NCBI GenBank assembly: GCA_029851415.1
Contig: CM056742.1
Location: 115,322,246 to 115,386,245 of the forward strand
Direction of reading: 5' to 3'
DNA: 64,000 nucleotides
DNA from: Eretmocerus hayati
Taxonomy: Eukaryota > Arthropoda > Insecta > Hymenoptera > Aphelinidae
Part shown: positions 35,474 through 46,424 of the stretch, piece after piece
Layout: every line of letters starts with the position of its first letter
How positions within the stretch are numbered: position 1 is the first letter of the stretch
Made by a program: the position numbers and the translations under genes
Notes under the pieces: generated by a model
The model's database searches: none
What the model was told of the DNA's origin: nothing
The model's input: the letters and a program-made list of their open reading frames with translations, nothing else

Positions 35474-36001
35474 TAAGGTAGTTGTACACTAAAATGCAAA
35501 ATATACCAGAATGTCACCAAAGTCGGTGAGGATTTAGTTCAAGTGTTAATAAATACCTGTGCAAAATTTCAAAATGATTGGCCTTTTTGGTTCAGAGTGG
35601 TAGTCATCAAAATTCGTCACTTTTAGCATGGCGCTCGTGCGGGATCGTCGACTCCCATATAAACGCAATGTTAAAAGTGGCGGGTTTTTGATGGCTACTA
35701 CTCCGAAACAAAACGGTCAATCATTCTGAAATTTTGCACAGGTGTTCATTAACACTTGAACTAAATCCTCCCCAATTTTGGTGTTTTTCTGGTATTTAGC
35801 GGAATCTCCCTTAACGGATACCTCCTATTAGCGGACACCTCTCAATAACGGACAATTTTTTGCGACTAGCAGAAGTATAATCACAAGAATGAACCTCTGA
35901 TTAGCGGACACCTCCGAATAGCGGACAGTTTTGATGCAACCAGAGGTGTCAGTGCGACCGTAGATTTCACTGTATTTTCAGCTTTAGTGTCCAACTACCT
36001 T
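35474..36001. mobile_element. TTAA-flanked MITE
   Basis: Ends GGTAGTTGTACACTAAA and TTTAGTGTCCAACTACC are inverted repeats, each bordered by TTAA, the duplication typical of piggyBac-type insertion. A second GCGGACACCTC-rich segment (35795-35985) lies inside and may be a nested insertion. An inner inverted pair (GATTTAGTTCAAGTGTTAAT near 35536 and its complement near 35745) flanks 35630-35700. No transposase is present. Confidence 0.75.
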
Positions 36002-36524
36002 AATCAAAATTTGAACAGAACCTGCCGATCGTTTCTGATCGTTAACGACTTACCAATCTCAGGGGTCCCGTATTAAACCCATAATAAAAGCGTCAGTGAA
36101 TTTTCTAGGTGAGCTAGGCGTGGCATCCCCGCTGAGCGCTCACCTATCCGGAAACTGGAGCGCGAAAACGTTGCTTAACCTGAATTTTTTCTGAAGGAGC
36201 TCCATGCACTGGCGCTCTTGTTTAGTTCTATTTGTTTATGACAAAATACTTACGAAGCAACTAATTTTTCTAACACAAAACTGTAATCCGGGCACTACCT
36301 CTTTACCAATCTCATGGATTCCATATTCACTTTCATATTTACTGTAGGAAAATGTTCAACCAGTGATTGAATTTGGTGATCAACCAGTGTTTGTCGTGAG
36401 AAATCAACCAATTGGTTGGTTATCGGCGATAACCACTAGTTGAGGGACCGCAAATTTTTTACAGCGGTATGAATATAGACAAGGACTCGCATCAGATTCG
36501 GGAAATTCGGAAAAAATTCATTGA

Positions 36525-37190
36525 CTCCAAGTGTACATACGTCCCAGGCCTAATTAGATCCCTCTATTCCTCATTTCGAAATCCATAAAATGAGCCAGAG
36601 CCGAACTATGTCAATTCTTCGAAAAGAGAATTTTTGTGAGTTCCAGATAGCCACAGTATGCCCTAACGTGTATATGAATCGAATTTCCATAATAATACAT
36701 GGGTTTAATGTGAAATCGGGATATCTTGACTCCTAGACCTTCAAATGGAACATTTCTTAGCTCACTTGACAGCTTTTTCGACGCCCTTATTTGATGATTT
36801 TGATGGATGAGCTGCCATGGAATGGAGATGGACTTTTGAAATAAGCTACGGGGGTAAATTAGGCACACTGTTTTTTAGTTACATACTCATGAAATCAGTT
36901 AGAAATCGAATTCTGCAATTTTACAAAGAGCATGCATTACGGAGTTGAGGTAAAGACGCTGGAAACGGGGTAAGGTGGGGTTTTTTTTATTGTCCGAGAA
37001 GGAAAAAGTCGAAAGTACAGAAAACCAGTTTTTTTTAAGGGGCGAGAGTCATTTCGGGTCGACGCATACTTTTTCATATTTTAACGTGACAAACTTGAAA
37101 AATACCGCGTGGCAAGATTTGCGAATGCTCTGTTCCGAGATATCAAGTGGGCGTAAATTAGGCCCTGAGGGCAATTAGGTATCCTTGTAT
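36525..37190. repeat. Decayed repeats related to the GTACCC/CCCCAT family
   Basis: GTGTACATACGTCCCAGGCC near 36531 faces GGGGGTAAATTAGGCACACT near 36850, and a similar tract (GTAAATTAGGCCCTGAGGGC) occurs at 37154. They look like heavily mutated ends of an element with a plan similar to the 816-bp family. Limits are uncertain. Confidence 0.3.
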
Positions 37191-37689
37191 TCCAATATTC
37201 CAGAATCACCCAAGAAAATGTTTTGATTATCCCGAATATGGCGATTACAGGTTTTCGAAGAATTCGATACTTTCATACATTACTCGCACCATGACCTTTA
37301 CCTGGAACTGCAAATATACAATCTCACGTCGTCGAATCCGGAGTTTTTTTCTGTGGTAAGAAGACACAACCCCCTATCCATAACTTCCGGTGAACACATA
37401 ACTCCCGACTCCCGAGTATTCTTCCTCTCTGAGACAAAACTTATCTGACATTCTTTTCCCGTGGGCTAAGTCCGTCGATTTTTACTCTCTCGGAAAATAA
37501 TCCTGTAAACCTCTCATAATATGCATGGAACCAAAATTTCTTGTTATGACCAAAAAGTACCAATTTGTTGCTGCCTCGTTGTGGGCAATATGCTCATTTG
37601 TGTCACAGTGTACGGCTTAAAAACGTTTGAGCGTGAGATTACAGATTTGGATATCGTAATTGGGTAAAATACGATTCTCAAAGTTTTAG

Positions 37690-37938
37690 ATGAATTCTCG
37701 AGCCCCGGCCCGTGATCACTCCTTGTCATTCGATCAATTTCAGTATTTTCACTTTCTAGAGTCAAATATTGAAGGGTTAATAAAATACCACCCGAGCACG
37801 ATCGTGATAGAGCAGCATTCTCTGAGAAAAGCCGTCTACCTAAACAAAAGACAACAGGAAGATTATCTGTTGAATATTGTGTTGAACTATACGTACAGAA
37901 TGATAAGATACTTGACTTCTTCCGACCCAAAAATATGA
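37690..37938 (+). other. Unassigned open frame, possible terminal exon
   Basis: Eighty-two codons ending KYHPSTIVIEQHSLRKAVYL, then NKRQQEDYLLNIVLNYTYRM and IRYLTSSDPKI. An acceptor-like TTTTCACTTTCTAG precedes AGTCAAATATTG at 37759, so the real exon could begin there. No domain is recognised and no partner exon is seen. Composition is plausible for protein, but chance cannot be excluded. Confidence 0.2.
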
Positions 37939-38099
37939 TTTGGAGCTTTAGAATGATTTTCGGGACCATTTGTCATCGACTTGAACGAAAATCTATGAAT
38001 ATTTTGAAGCAATGGAAAGTTACAGAAATATAGTGAAGTGAGTGAAACAGGAATTGAGGACGCAATATGAAACGAGTTCAAGGAACACCACAATTATTT

Positions 38100-38265
38100 T
38101 CTGTGAAATTTTCATACTAGGGGAGGTATATCCGCTGGGAGGAATAGTTAGGGGAGTCGCGGTCGCGGGAGATCTCAGATGAGGAGTCTTGACCGCGGGG
38201 AGGAATGAATGGGGAGTTATATTTCGGGGAGTTGTGGATGGGGAGTTATGACCCCCAATCCCTTG
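38100..38265. repeat. Short GGGGAGT-rich degenerate repeat
   Basis: About ten G-rich words (GGGGAGGTA, GGGGAGTCG, GGGGAGTTAT) at irregular 15-25-bp spacing on the + strand, unlike the AT-rich surroundings. Four or more G-runs in close spacing could allow a G-quadruplex. Confidence 0.5.
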
Positions 38266-38449
38266 AAGTTCGAGATCGTGTGTGCATGCAACAGGAACAA
38301 TACTTTGTAACTGAATTGATATCGAATGAAATAATTTCTCCTTATCGTAACGATTTTTCACGATTGTTGATGACTCGTTTCAAGGTGACTTTTTGGAGTC
38401 AATTAGAATCTCAAAATTGACTCCAAAAACTACCTATGGGTGTTTGTCA

Positions 38450-39260
38450 GGAGTTCCTTTACAGTAAGAATTTGTTTCGACTTGAATCGTATCGGTTACT
38501 CCCTCAAAAATGGCGAGTTAGAATGCTTTCTCCTATATAATCAATATGGGATGAGAATGATTAATTTGGCCATAAAACATTCTGTCTCTAGAACTCGATA
38601 AGCATTGATTTCGTCGAAAGATGCAAGGAGTAATTTATTGCAGGACTCTTCAATATCTACGAAAAAGATCGCTCGATTAATGTTCGAAAGATTCGCACGT
38701 ATTTTGGTTTTTGCAAAATTTTCACCATAGATTGTACTACTCCATATTTCATATCACGAGCACATTCAAGATGGCCCGAATATTCTTTAGAGCTTCTTTC
38801 TCATACATTTGTTGAGTATATTTAAAGGAGTGGTCAAGATAATCTTCTGGCTTTCCTAAATATGCTGGGAATATGAGAAGTAGAGAATAATGTTTGTCGA
38901 AAATATTACTAAATCCAGAAAATTTGAACGAAAATGCCTTATAACTCAAAATGGACGCGTCGTTCGGAGAATTGTCAAAGGACCTTCAATTACATCTCAG
39001 GAAGAACTTTAAAAATTTTTTTTTTATATTTTCTGATGAAATGAATACTTTCCGAACTACCAAACAATGGCAGTTTTCAGCGAATTCGATACTCTTATCC
39101 AATCTTAATTATACTAAAAAATCCATTTCACTCGCTATTTTGAGGGAAGAATCGATACTTATTGGGTCAAAACAAATACTTACTGGGTACGAGCTCCCGA
39201 AGAACACCTCAAAGGTGAATTTTGGAACCACTTTTGTGATACTTGTGTCTTGAAGCGCTT
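38450..39260. repeat. Diverged inverted repeat
   Basis: The + strand from TTTACAGTAAGAATTTG (38458) resembles the - strand from the complement of 39200 (CAGTAAGTATTTG) for at least 150 bp inward, with many substitutions. It is an old foldback. Several donor-like GTAAGT words in it make spurious exons likely. Confidence 0.4.
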
Positions 39261-40660
39261 TGTGACAAAGGTCACACTGCATCCCCAAATAAATGAGAAT
39301 ATCGTATTTCCAGTGAAGACTTACATGCGAAACTTTTACTTGCATATGCTCTCAAAAAAGCTTTACGTTTTTCCTGCAGGATTGTATGAGCTCTGTCAAA
39401 ATATCCACATCATCCATTTATCGAAAAGTTTCGAATAATTTCTTGGTATTGGTGAATACTGTAGAAGGCTGAGTGAAGACAATCATGGAAAATATCATTC
39501 ACGGCTACAAAATGGTGTGACGACCTCGTTTACATCAAGCAATCCATTCTCATAGCTCCATTGACGGAATTCCCTCAGTAATATTACTCATGCCGGATGT
39601 GATATCATTTGGTTTTTTGATAGCAAAGTGAAATTCTTACTTGTGAAGAATAGAGCTTCATATTGACTTTCAAATTGCATCGACCGACAAAACCTCGTTT
39701 CAAACAATACGAATGATACTGTGATTGGGAATACCACGGATCTTTTTGACTGTTGTGTTTACATCAATTTAGCTTCGTGTTTGTTATGTTGGAGTGTAAA
39801 GAAAACATCGGTTTCGCTGAGTTTGAATAATCATGCCACAGCGGTAAAAGTCTGTTCACTATCTAAAACTCTGTTGTCACCAGCCGCTCCAAGTAGTATA
39901 TGACTTCACAAAAAAGTTATCGTAATAATGATGGAACAATAAATATTAGTCTTCAAGGAGGGAAGTAGATTTTGTTTGATTGCTCGCGAACGAAAAAATA
40001 GTTCGGGGTTGTCATGAATGAATTCACAGACATTTTTTATGGAATCTGATGGATTTTTGCAAGCTATTAGCCCATACCGGGTGGTCTGGACAACTTAACC
40101 GTATTTAAATAGTGCGAAGAAGTTCGTATGAGTATTCACAAGAGGTAGTTCACGTTGAAATCCTGTCAAAATCTATAAAGTTCTTTTCTTGCAACGTTCG
40201 TAGGATTTCAGCACGAGAACTAAAAGAGCCGAGATTATGAACTTAATTTCTTATCAATCCGTGAGCCAAAATAAGGCGTCAACAACAATTTGCCTCACTC
40301 TTCGTTTGGGTATATCTAATCTATTGTCGTATTCTATGAAAACAAAGCTGCGCGCACTTAATTATAATTCTAGATCCGTACGATGAACCCGTTACCGACT
40401 GCTGACCCTCGAATGACTCACAAGCTTATTAAGTAGTTCATCGACTGTGCGCTTGAATAGAGATGGGGAGACACTCTGAAACTATTTCATAGATTGCACA
40501 GGGCGGATTTGTATAACAGATTCTCTGATACCGATAATGAGAATTTTTTTCGTCAGCTCGAATATTTTCAAGATTGTTTACTGTTTTTCATAGTTGCAAG
40601 CGGACCAACTGCGAGTGCTGAATCCGCTCATCTTTTATCACACAGATCCATAAGATAAGT
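39260..40660. other. Intergenic stretch, no supported gene
   Basis: Short open frames at 39250-39438 and 39721-39903 show no domain. No repeat was recognised. Confidence 0.35.
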
Positions 40661-40674
40661 ATGGGATCTCGGCA

Positions 40675-40855
40675 CCGCGGCTCTCGGAAACCGAGGCCGA
40701 TCCCCGATACCGATCCTGGCTTATACTTCCCGAGGCCGATATCGACCCCCCATATCATCTGCCTCGGCCTCGATCGAGACTATCTCGATCAGTCTCAATC
40801 AGTATCGCGTGCGTAATATCTCTTTGGTCTCGCGAGACTCTCGGTCTTGTTCATT
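40675..40855. repeat. CTCGG/GATC-rich degenerate repeat
   Basis: Words such as CCGAGGCCGAT, TCGGCCTCGAT and CTCTCGG recur in this compact GC-rich tract. Similar sequence appears at 54250-54330 and 54420-54470, so this is a dispersed low-complexity family. Confidence 0.5.
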
Positions 40856-40863
40856 AGAATTAA

Positions 40864-40905
40864 CTAGAACTCAACACGCGCGCGAGCGCGCTGATGGTTC
40901 CAAAA
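40864..40905 (-). mobile_element. Helitron-type 3' end, - strand
   Basis: Read on the - strand: CCATCAGCGCGCTCGCGCGC, then GTGTTGAGTTCTAG followed by T. A GC hairpin about 10 nt before a terminal CTAG, with T next, is the hallmark of Helitron 3' ends. It closely resembles the + strand end at 45300-45349. The 5' end (expected TC) was not found, so the extent to the right is unknown. Confidence 0.6.
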
Positions 40906-41198
40906 CATGAAGCGCAGAGTAAATAAATAATATACGATTATATCAATTATCAATATTATTTTGTTTATGACTCCATATCTTCGGGTATGAAGTGTACCGG
41001 TCAGTTGGCGCAGCTGAGTGTGGGGCTCTCCGCGAGTTCGAAAAACTTTGAATTTTTGCAAATATAAATGCCACTAATTTTTTTTTTATGTGAGAGCAGG
41101 CCTGTTCAAGAGTGCGCGTTTCCACGAATTGTGCTCATTTTCGCGATTAGAAGTTTCATCACTCGGATAAAAGTAACGGCGCACTCATACTTTTTAAG

Positions 41199-41393
41199 GT
41201 GAAAATGTTTTCAAGGACTTTTCGAATCGTCATTAGGCCAAAAGCACCTTGCTGTAGAAATTTGGTAAAAGCATTTCAATCTCATGTCGGCTCGTGGTTT
41301 TGGCTTGAAATTACTTTCATCAACGTTCTCATACAGTCAGGAGACACATACTACAGTAAAGATGCAAAAACTAAAGAACAGGTGGAATCTTGA
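41199..41393 (+). other. Unassigned short open frame
   Basis: Sixty-four codons starting MKMFSRTFRIVIRPKAPCCR. No signal peptide, domain or convincing splice context; probably fortuitous. Confidence 0.12.
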
Positions 41394-41872
41394 TCTGGTC
41401 GTAATAGTTGTTTATGCGGAGAATGTATGAAATTGAGAATATTGAGCAATGGACCCTTTTCATCTTGCGATCACCGTCGGACGGAATGATGGAACCAGAG
41501 CAATGATCTGTTTCTAATCTCGTCCATGGAAAACATCATGAATTTGTGAAGTCAATTATATGCATGCGTGTTACCTGTCTGTCTCATTGAATTTCCAGAT
41601 TGCCTATTGATTCATGTCAATCACCTTGAACGGCTCCTGTATATCCTAAAATATCACAGCCCGGGTCCTTCTTATTACTGCTCGACCCTTTCTCAATCAA
41701 AAGTAACCTTTCAGAATAACTGATTATGTTGATATTTACAATTTATGCAGAAGCAGAAGACTACTGATATGACTCACAACATTCAGATATACTGCAAAAC
41801 AATAAAGTTCCGAGATATCGCAAAATTTCGATGCGGCTAACTTCTCGATTGTACTGCGGATTAATATAAGGG

Positions 41873-42760
41873 ATAATATAATTTGCCTGCAGCGTCCGGC
41901 GGTACCAGATTTTTGCGATCTATATGTATATACGTATATACACAGACATCATTTAAACCTTATTTAGACCTTACTTCACTAAATTTTTGCCCTCTCAATG
42001 TATTCACGCATACATACAAATATACAGACCTAATTTAAACCTTATTTAGACCTTACTTCACGCGATTTTTGCCTTCTCAATGTACTCACGCATACATACA
42101 CATATACAGACCCTATTTAAACTTTATTTAGACCTTACTTCACTAGATGTTTACCCTCTTAATGTATTCACGCATACATACAAACCTTATGTGAACCTTA
42201 TTTAGACCTTATTAGTCTAATTTCCAATCTGAAAACGTTTTCGTGCGATTTTCGACGTCCAATTTTTATTATGTTGATTCTACAGTCGTGACTATTTCAT
42301 TGTTGATTCATTTTCTATCTCCAAGATTTTCTATCGATTATCTATTATTATTCATAATACGGTGATCGTGTAAATGTGTTTTCGTCTAGTTCGTCGTATC
42401 TGTTCCAATGAATGATGATTTATGGGAATCGTCTGTCTGTCTATCTGTACGTCATCCTCGATCGCCTCATTTTCTATGAATGAATGACTCTCAATCCTTA
42501 GAGTCGCCACCATGCGTACCGAAGTGTTGCAAAGGCGCAGATTGAGAGCCAAGCCCCATAGTTTCGGCTCACGAGGATCTGTCGGTCGTCTGAATCTACA
42601 AGATCAATTCTCCCAATATATATTCACAACGAAGATCAATTGGTCGCAGATGTAAGGAACGTATAAGGGAGAATGTGTTTTATACGATCGTTGCATCTCT
42701 CAAATCAATTGACTTTTGAAATGAATATATATTCTTCGAATTGACCCTTGAAAAATGGAT
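41873..42760. repeat. Repeat unit, copy I (leads into the hairpin-module region)
   Basis: From TGCCTGCAGCGTCC onward this matches 45355-46960 in the same orientation, including GTACCAGATTTT, the ACCTTATTTAGACC tandem block, GTCTGTCTGTCTATCTG, CTCAATCCTTAGAGTCGCC and GATCAATTGGTCGCAGATG. Copy II differs chiefly by an 816-bp insertion. No coding frame is conserved between them, so it is a non-coding repeat. Confidence 0.75.
41948..42215. repeat. About 81-bp tandem repeat, three to four units
   Basis: The block AACCTTATTTAGACCTTACT, with CTCAATGTATTCACGCATAC after it, repeats near 41957, 42038 and 42119 and then decays. In copy II only the AACCTTATTTAGACC part remains (46248-46290), so unit number differs between the two copies. 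Confidence 0.8.
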
Positions 42761-43106
42761 GATTGATGAGGTATTGATGAGTGATCAAAAAGTAGTGATG
42801 GATGATTGATAATAATGACTAAATTGTTGAACGAGTATAAAAATGATGTTGAGTGAACGTGCGTGCTGAAGATGAAGAATGAATGATGATGAAAATCGAG
42901 TGAATGAATGAAGGAAGTGATGTGAGCTGATGAAATGATGACGATGAATTGGAATGTATGATTAGTGAATATGTGTCGAAGATGATGACGAGCAAGAATG
43001 ATATAAATGGAGTGAATGGATGTTGGTGAGTTGTGAGCTGATGAGGTGATGAAAATCATGAATGAATGATGATAATGGAAAATATAAGAAATAAGAGATA
43101 ATGAAT

Positions 43107-43176
43107 GCCTCACCCTCCTACTTAGAGAAGTCTTATGTGCATGCAGAAATTGTTCTCTAAGTAGGCGATCATTGGC
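43107..43176. ncRNA. Hairpin module H1 (short form)
   Basis: GCCTCACCCTCCTACTTAGA starts the module, and TTCTCTAAGTAGG, then CGATCATTGGC, ends it. CCTACTTAGAGAA pairs perfectly over 13 bp with TTCTCTAAGTAGG across a loop of about 25 nt. The type label records a possible structured transcript; transcription is not shown. Whether it acts as DNA or RNA is unknown. Confidence 0.35.
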
Positions 43177-43481
43177 ATTGTATGATTATTATGAATTAAA
43201 TAATGAGAATGAAAATGATGGTGAGTAAATGTGCGTGTAGAAGATGATGAGTGAATGGTGATGATAAAAATGGAGTGAATGAATGAAGGAAGTGATGTGA
43301 GCTGATGAAATGATGACGATGAATTGGAATGTATGATTAGTGAATATGTGTTGAAGATGATGACGAGCAAGAATGATATAAATGGAGTGAATGGATGTTG
43401 GTAAGTTGTGAGCTGATGAGGTGATGAAGATAATGAATGAATGATGATAATGAAAAGTATATGAAATAAGAGAGAGTGAAT

Positions 43482-43551
43482 GCCTCACCCTCCTACTTAG
43501 AGAAGTCTTATGTGCGTGCAGAAATTGTTCTCTAAGTAGGCGATCATCGGC
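43482..43551. ncRNA. Hairpin module H2 (short form)
   Basis: Differs from H1 by two substitutions (GTGCGTGCAG for GTGCATGCAG, and CATCGGC for CATTGGC). The 13-bp stem is identical. Located 375 bp from H1. Confidence 0.35.
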
Positions 43552-43719
43552 ATTGTATGATTATGAATTGTTTAATGAGAATGAGAACGAAGGTGTCTAA
43601 ACGTGGGTATAGAAGATGATGAATGAATGGCGATGATGAAAATGGAGTGAATGAATGAAGGAAGTGATGTGAGCTGATGAAATGATGACGATGAATGAGT
43701 TGAAATGTATGATAAGTGA

Positions 43720-45299
43720 ATCTCCTATTATTAATGGATAACTTCGATATTCAACATTCAAGGCGTTCCGATCAAGATTTCGCGCACTACTTACGAGTCG
43801 TCTTAATGTGTTTCGCTGTGGATTAATGATATTGGATTATTTGAATGTATCTATACGTGGATCAATATAGTTGAAAGTATCCAATCATGCTATCTACATA
43901 GCCGAACTATTATATCGGTTGATTATTTCGAATTCATCGAAAGAAAAGTAATGATGAATTTCAAGCATCTGAACTCATGCACTGTAGCGTTCTGTCCAGT
44001 TCTTTCTGCTTCGTTGTCAAAATTGAGCAGGTGATCGTCACGCCTGCGCATTATATCGGGTTTTATTTCACCTGCATGATGTATTAATCGAATCGTGCGC
44101 TATATGAATGAGTAATAGGAAAGTAGATTGCTGCTTGACCGACAACAGGAATATCGGATATCCCGTGTAATAATGAGGTTAATGGTAATCATTTGAAGAT
44201 TCATTTTCTGATATTTCATCTTCCTTCAACGATCGAAAAGATCTCAGGAACGCTTATCTAAATTCTCTAATTGGTTCATAAAAACTTCAAAGTTGCATCT
44301 ATACTGTTTTTTGATTGGGGTAGAATAACTAGATTTTTTCGTGAATGATGAATGTTCCAACATAATACTTGAATTGCATGTATAACATTTTGTGATCGAG
44401 GTAGATCAACTAAACTTTCCTCCGTGAATGTTGAATATCCTTACATCATTTTTGAGAAAATTCTCAATTTGTGTATATGTATAATTCTTCAAGTTGAGAT
44501 GGGTGAAACAACTTTTCAGTTGGTGGACGGCACTGAATTGTACAGAACCGATTGAGGAATTCTTCATTTGTGAATAATGTATTCTTTCGGATTGTAGAGG
44601 GTTCAATGACTTCCTCATTCCCGAATAATGATCAATTGAATTTCAAATAATCGATTGAGAATTTTTCATTCTTGGACTAGAAAAAATTTCTACAGAAGCA
44701 TTAAAGAAATCGTCGCTTTGCAAAGGCTGATTGGCTGATCTTTGTGCATATCTTTGGAAAATGTTTCCTCCTCCTCTTTCATAGCCGACTTAGAAGAGAA
44801 GGAGGAGGAGGAGAGGAATGTGTCTCCATCCGTGAATGAGTAAAAACCTTTAGAAATCTCAATCGAATTGGAAACCCACATATTTCACGTGAAAATTGAA
44901 ATTTTCATGCACAAGCGTTGCATAAATTCAAATATTGATTTTGGATTTGAGCTCAATTCTCCAGTTCTCAAAATGATCTTCGTTCCTTGATGGTCACCCT
45001 CAATGGTATTTTATAAAAACTGCATAGTTTTTTGACCCCACACCACACGGGTAGTTGAGCCATGCGCGTGCAGCGCGCGCACTTCATAGATCGAATAGTT
45101 TTTTGAGATTATTCGAAAAATCCCGCAGACAGTCGTGAATTTTTGAATCAGCAATTCATGAATTTCGCTTTCGAGGCATGTTAGATAGATGAACATATAG
45201 ATGAATGACATTCCCATTCCATATTTTTATACCATGTCATATTTGCTCCTTCCTGGTACCATATATACCTGCATGATTTTTTCTTTCAAACACAATAGC
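43720..45299. other. Intergenic DNA between the two repeat units
   Basis: Contains loosely repeated TTCGTGAATG.TGAAT words about every 70-80 bp at 44280-44650, and a GCGCGTGCAGCGCGCGC hairpin at 45063-45080 that may belong to the Helitron ending at 45349. No gene is supported. Confidence 0.35.
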
Positions 45300-45349
45300 T
45301 ATTGTTACCGTGACCATCCGCGCGCAACGCGCGCGTTTTAGAATTCTAG
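45300..45349 (+). mobile_element. Helitron-type 3' end, + strand
   Basis: GACCATCCGCGCGCAACGCG, then CGCGTTTTAGAATTCTAG followed by T: a GC hairpin and CTAG terminus, matching the - strand end at 40864. Repeat unit II begins a few bases later. In repeat unit I the equivalent position reads CGGATTAATATAAGG, an A|T step, which fits a Helitron inserting between A and T. The 5' end is not identified. Confidence 0.6.
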
Positions 45350-45424
45350 TTAATGAATGATATAATCTGCCTGCAGCGTCCTGCGGTACCAGATTTTAGC
45401 GATCTATATGTATGCACGTATCTA

Positions 45425-46240
45425 AGGTCAGTGTACCCAACTTGCCCCCATGCCATTATCTGAATAATTCTGGCTAATCTCAATATTTTCCAACGTACTT
45501 TAACTCATTTTGAAGCTTGTCTCAAGACCTTTAAAATGAGCTAAGATACGTCCAATTTGGATGAAGAGGAGCCGAACTGTTTGAATTCTCCCAAAAGGTG
45601 ATTTTTGAGAGTTTACAAAAGTGTGTACCCAACTTGCCCCCATCATTTAGAACAATGTAAATCGGCGATGAAATGCGAAAAATGGCTTTGATCCGTTTTG
45701 ATCACCGCGCAGCGGCATTTGTAGTTTTTAGTTGGCCCAAAAGACTGTTTCCGACCTATTTTGACGTGATAAACACGTTCTGAGTGGTAAAAAAAGTCAT
45801 ACTGCACGCCTTTCTGAGATAATCATATGGGGGCATGTTGGGTACACTCCGATGTCGGCCTTCTTGATTCTCAAACCATCTTTGTATTTTGTACATAAAA
45901 TCGCTCCAAATCAGAGTTCTGCAACCCTGAAGAGTGGATTTCTAAGGTCTTGAGACAAGGAATCGAATGCGCTAAGGTACGTCAAGATTGGTCGAATAAA
46001 AATAAATTGGCACCGGTTTTAGTGAACGTGATTTCCTCGGTGCAAACACGAAAAATGGAAAACTCACTTTATATTTTCTAGAGAACGCAGAAATGATCCG
46101 GGGTCGTTGAAAACCACGTATTTTCTCATATTTTAACATAACAAACGTAAAAGAATTGCGGGAAGGTCAACGAGCGCCCATTCCTGAGATCGGCATATGG
46201 GGGCAAGTTGGGTACAGAGGCAAGTTGGGTACACTTACCT
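45425..46240. mobile_element. 816-bp TA-flanked element, copy 2
   Basis: Inverted terminal repeats AGGTCAGTGTACCCAACTTG and CAAGTTGGGTACACTTACCT, with TA on each side (45423-45424 and 46241-46242). It is the reverse orientation of copy 1 at 3494 and has exactly the same length. The right end carries an extra CAAGTTGGGTACA duplicate near 46208. The corresponding site in repeat unit I (near 41938) is uninterrupted and reads GTATATACAC. Confidence 0.9.
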
Positions 46241-46389
46241 TATACAAACCTTATTTGAACCTCATTTGAACCTTATTTAGACCTTATTAGTCTAATTTTT
46301 AATTTGAAAACAGTTTCGTGCAGATTTCTACGTCGAATTTTTGTCATGTTATCTCTACAGTCACTACAAATTAATACTCAACTAACATT

Positions 46390-46424
46390 ACATTACTACT
46401 ACTACTACTTCTACTACTATACTA
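46390..46424. repeat. (TAC/ACT)n microsatellite
   Basis: About ten imperfect CTA units inside repeat unit II, with one TTC interruption. The equivalent place in copy I lacks it. Confidence 0.85.

Larger units (their letters stand above)
29787..36470. mobile_element. Large palindrome with an expanded right arm
   Basis: Outer ends CACTGTAAAAAATT (29787) and AATTTTTTACAGCGG (to 36470), followed inward by CAACCA/TGGTTGAT words and AATCTCATGGATTCCAT in both arms. The left arm is compact (about 1.08 kb, centre near 30870). The right arm contains the same sequence in the same order but spread over 5.6 kb because of later insertions: 31343-33243, 33414-34470, about 34471-34640 and about 34980-36165. 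The words GCGTCCCGGGTACTCTTCAG and GGACAAAAAAAATGAGACTA mark matching points. No transposase frame is visible in it. Confidence 0.8.
42760..43720. repeat. 375-bp tandem units of C-poor GA/T-rich DNA with hairpin modules H1-H2
   Basis: The segment ending at 43176 is repeated almost base for base at 43177-43551, and the start of a third unit follows to about 43720. The + strand is extremely poor in C (GAATGATGATGAATGAGTG-like words) except in the hairpin modules. The - strand open frames (Ser/His/Ile/Phe-rich) are low-complexity shadows. Confidence 0.8.

Noticed and set aside
38950..39345. Possible chemoreceptor exons on either strand
   Set aside because: Donor-like GTAAGT words are present, but the frames show no receptor motif and lie in an old inverted repeat.
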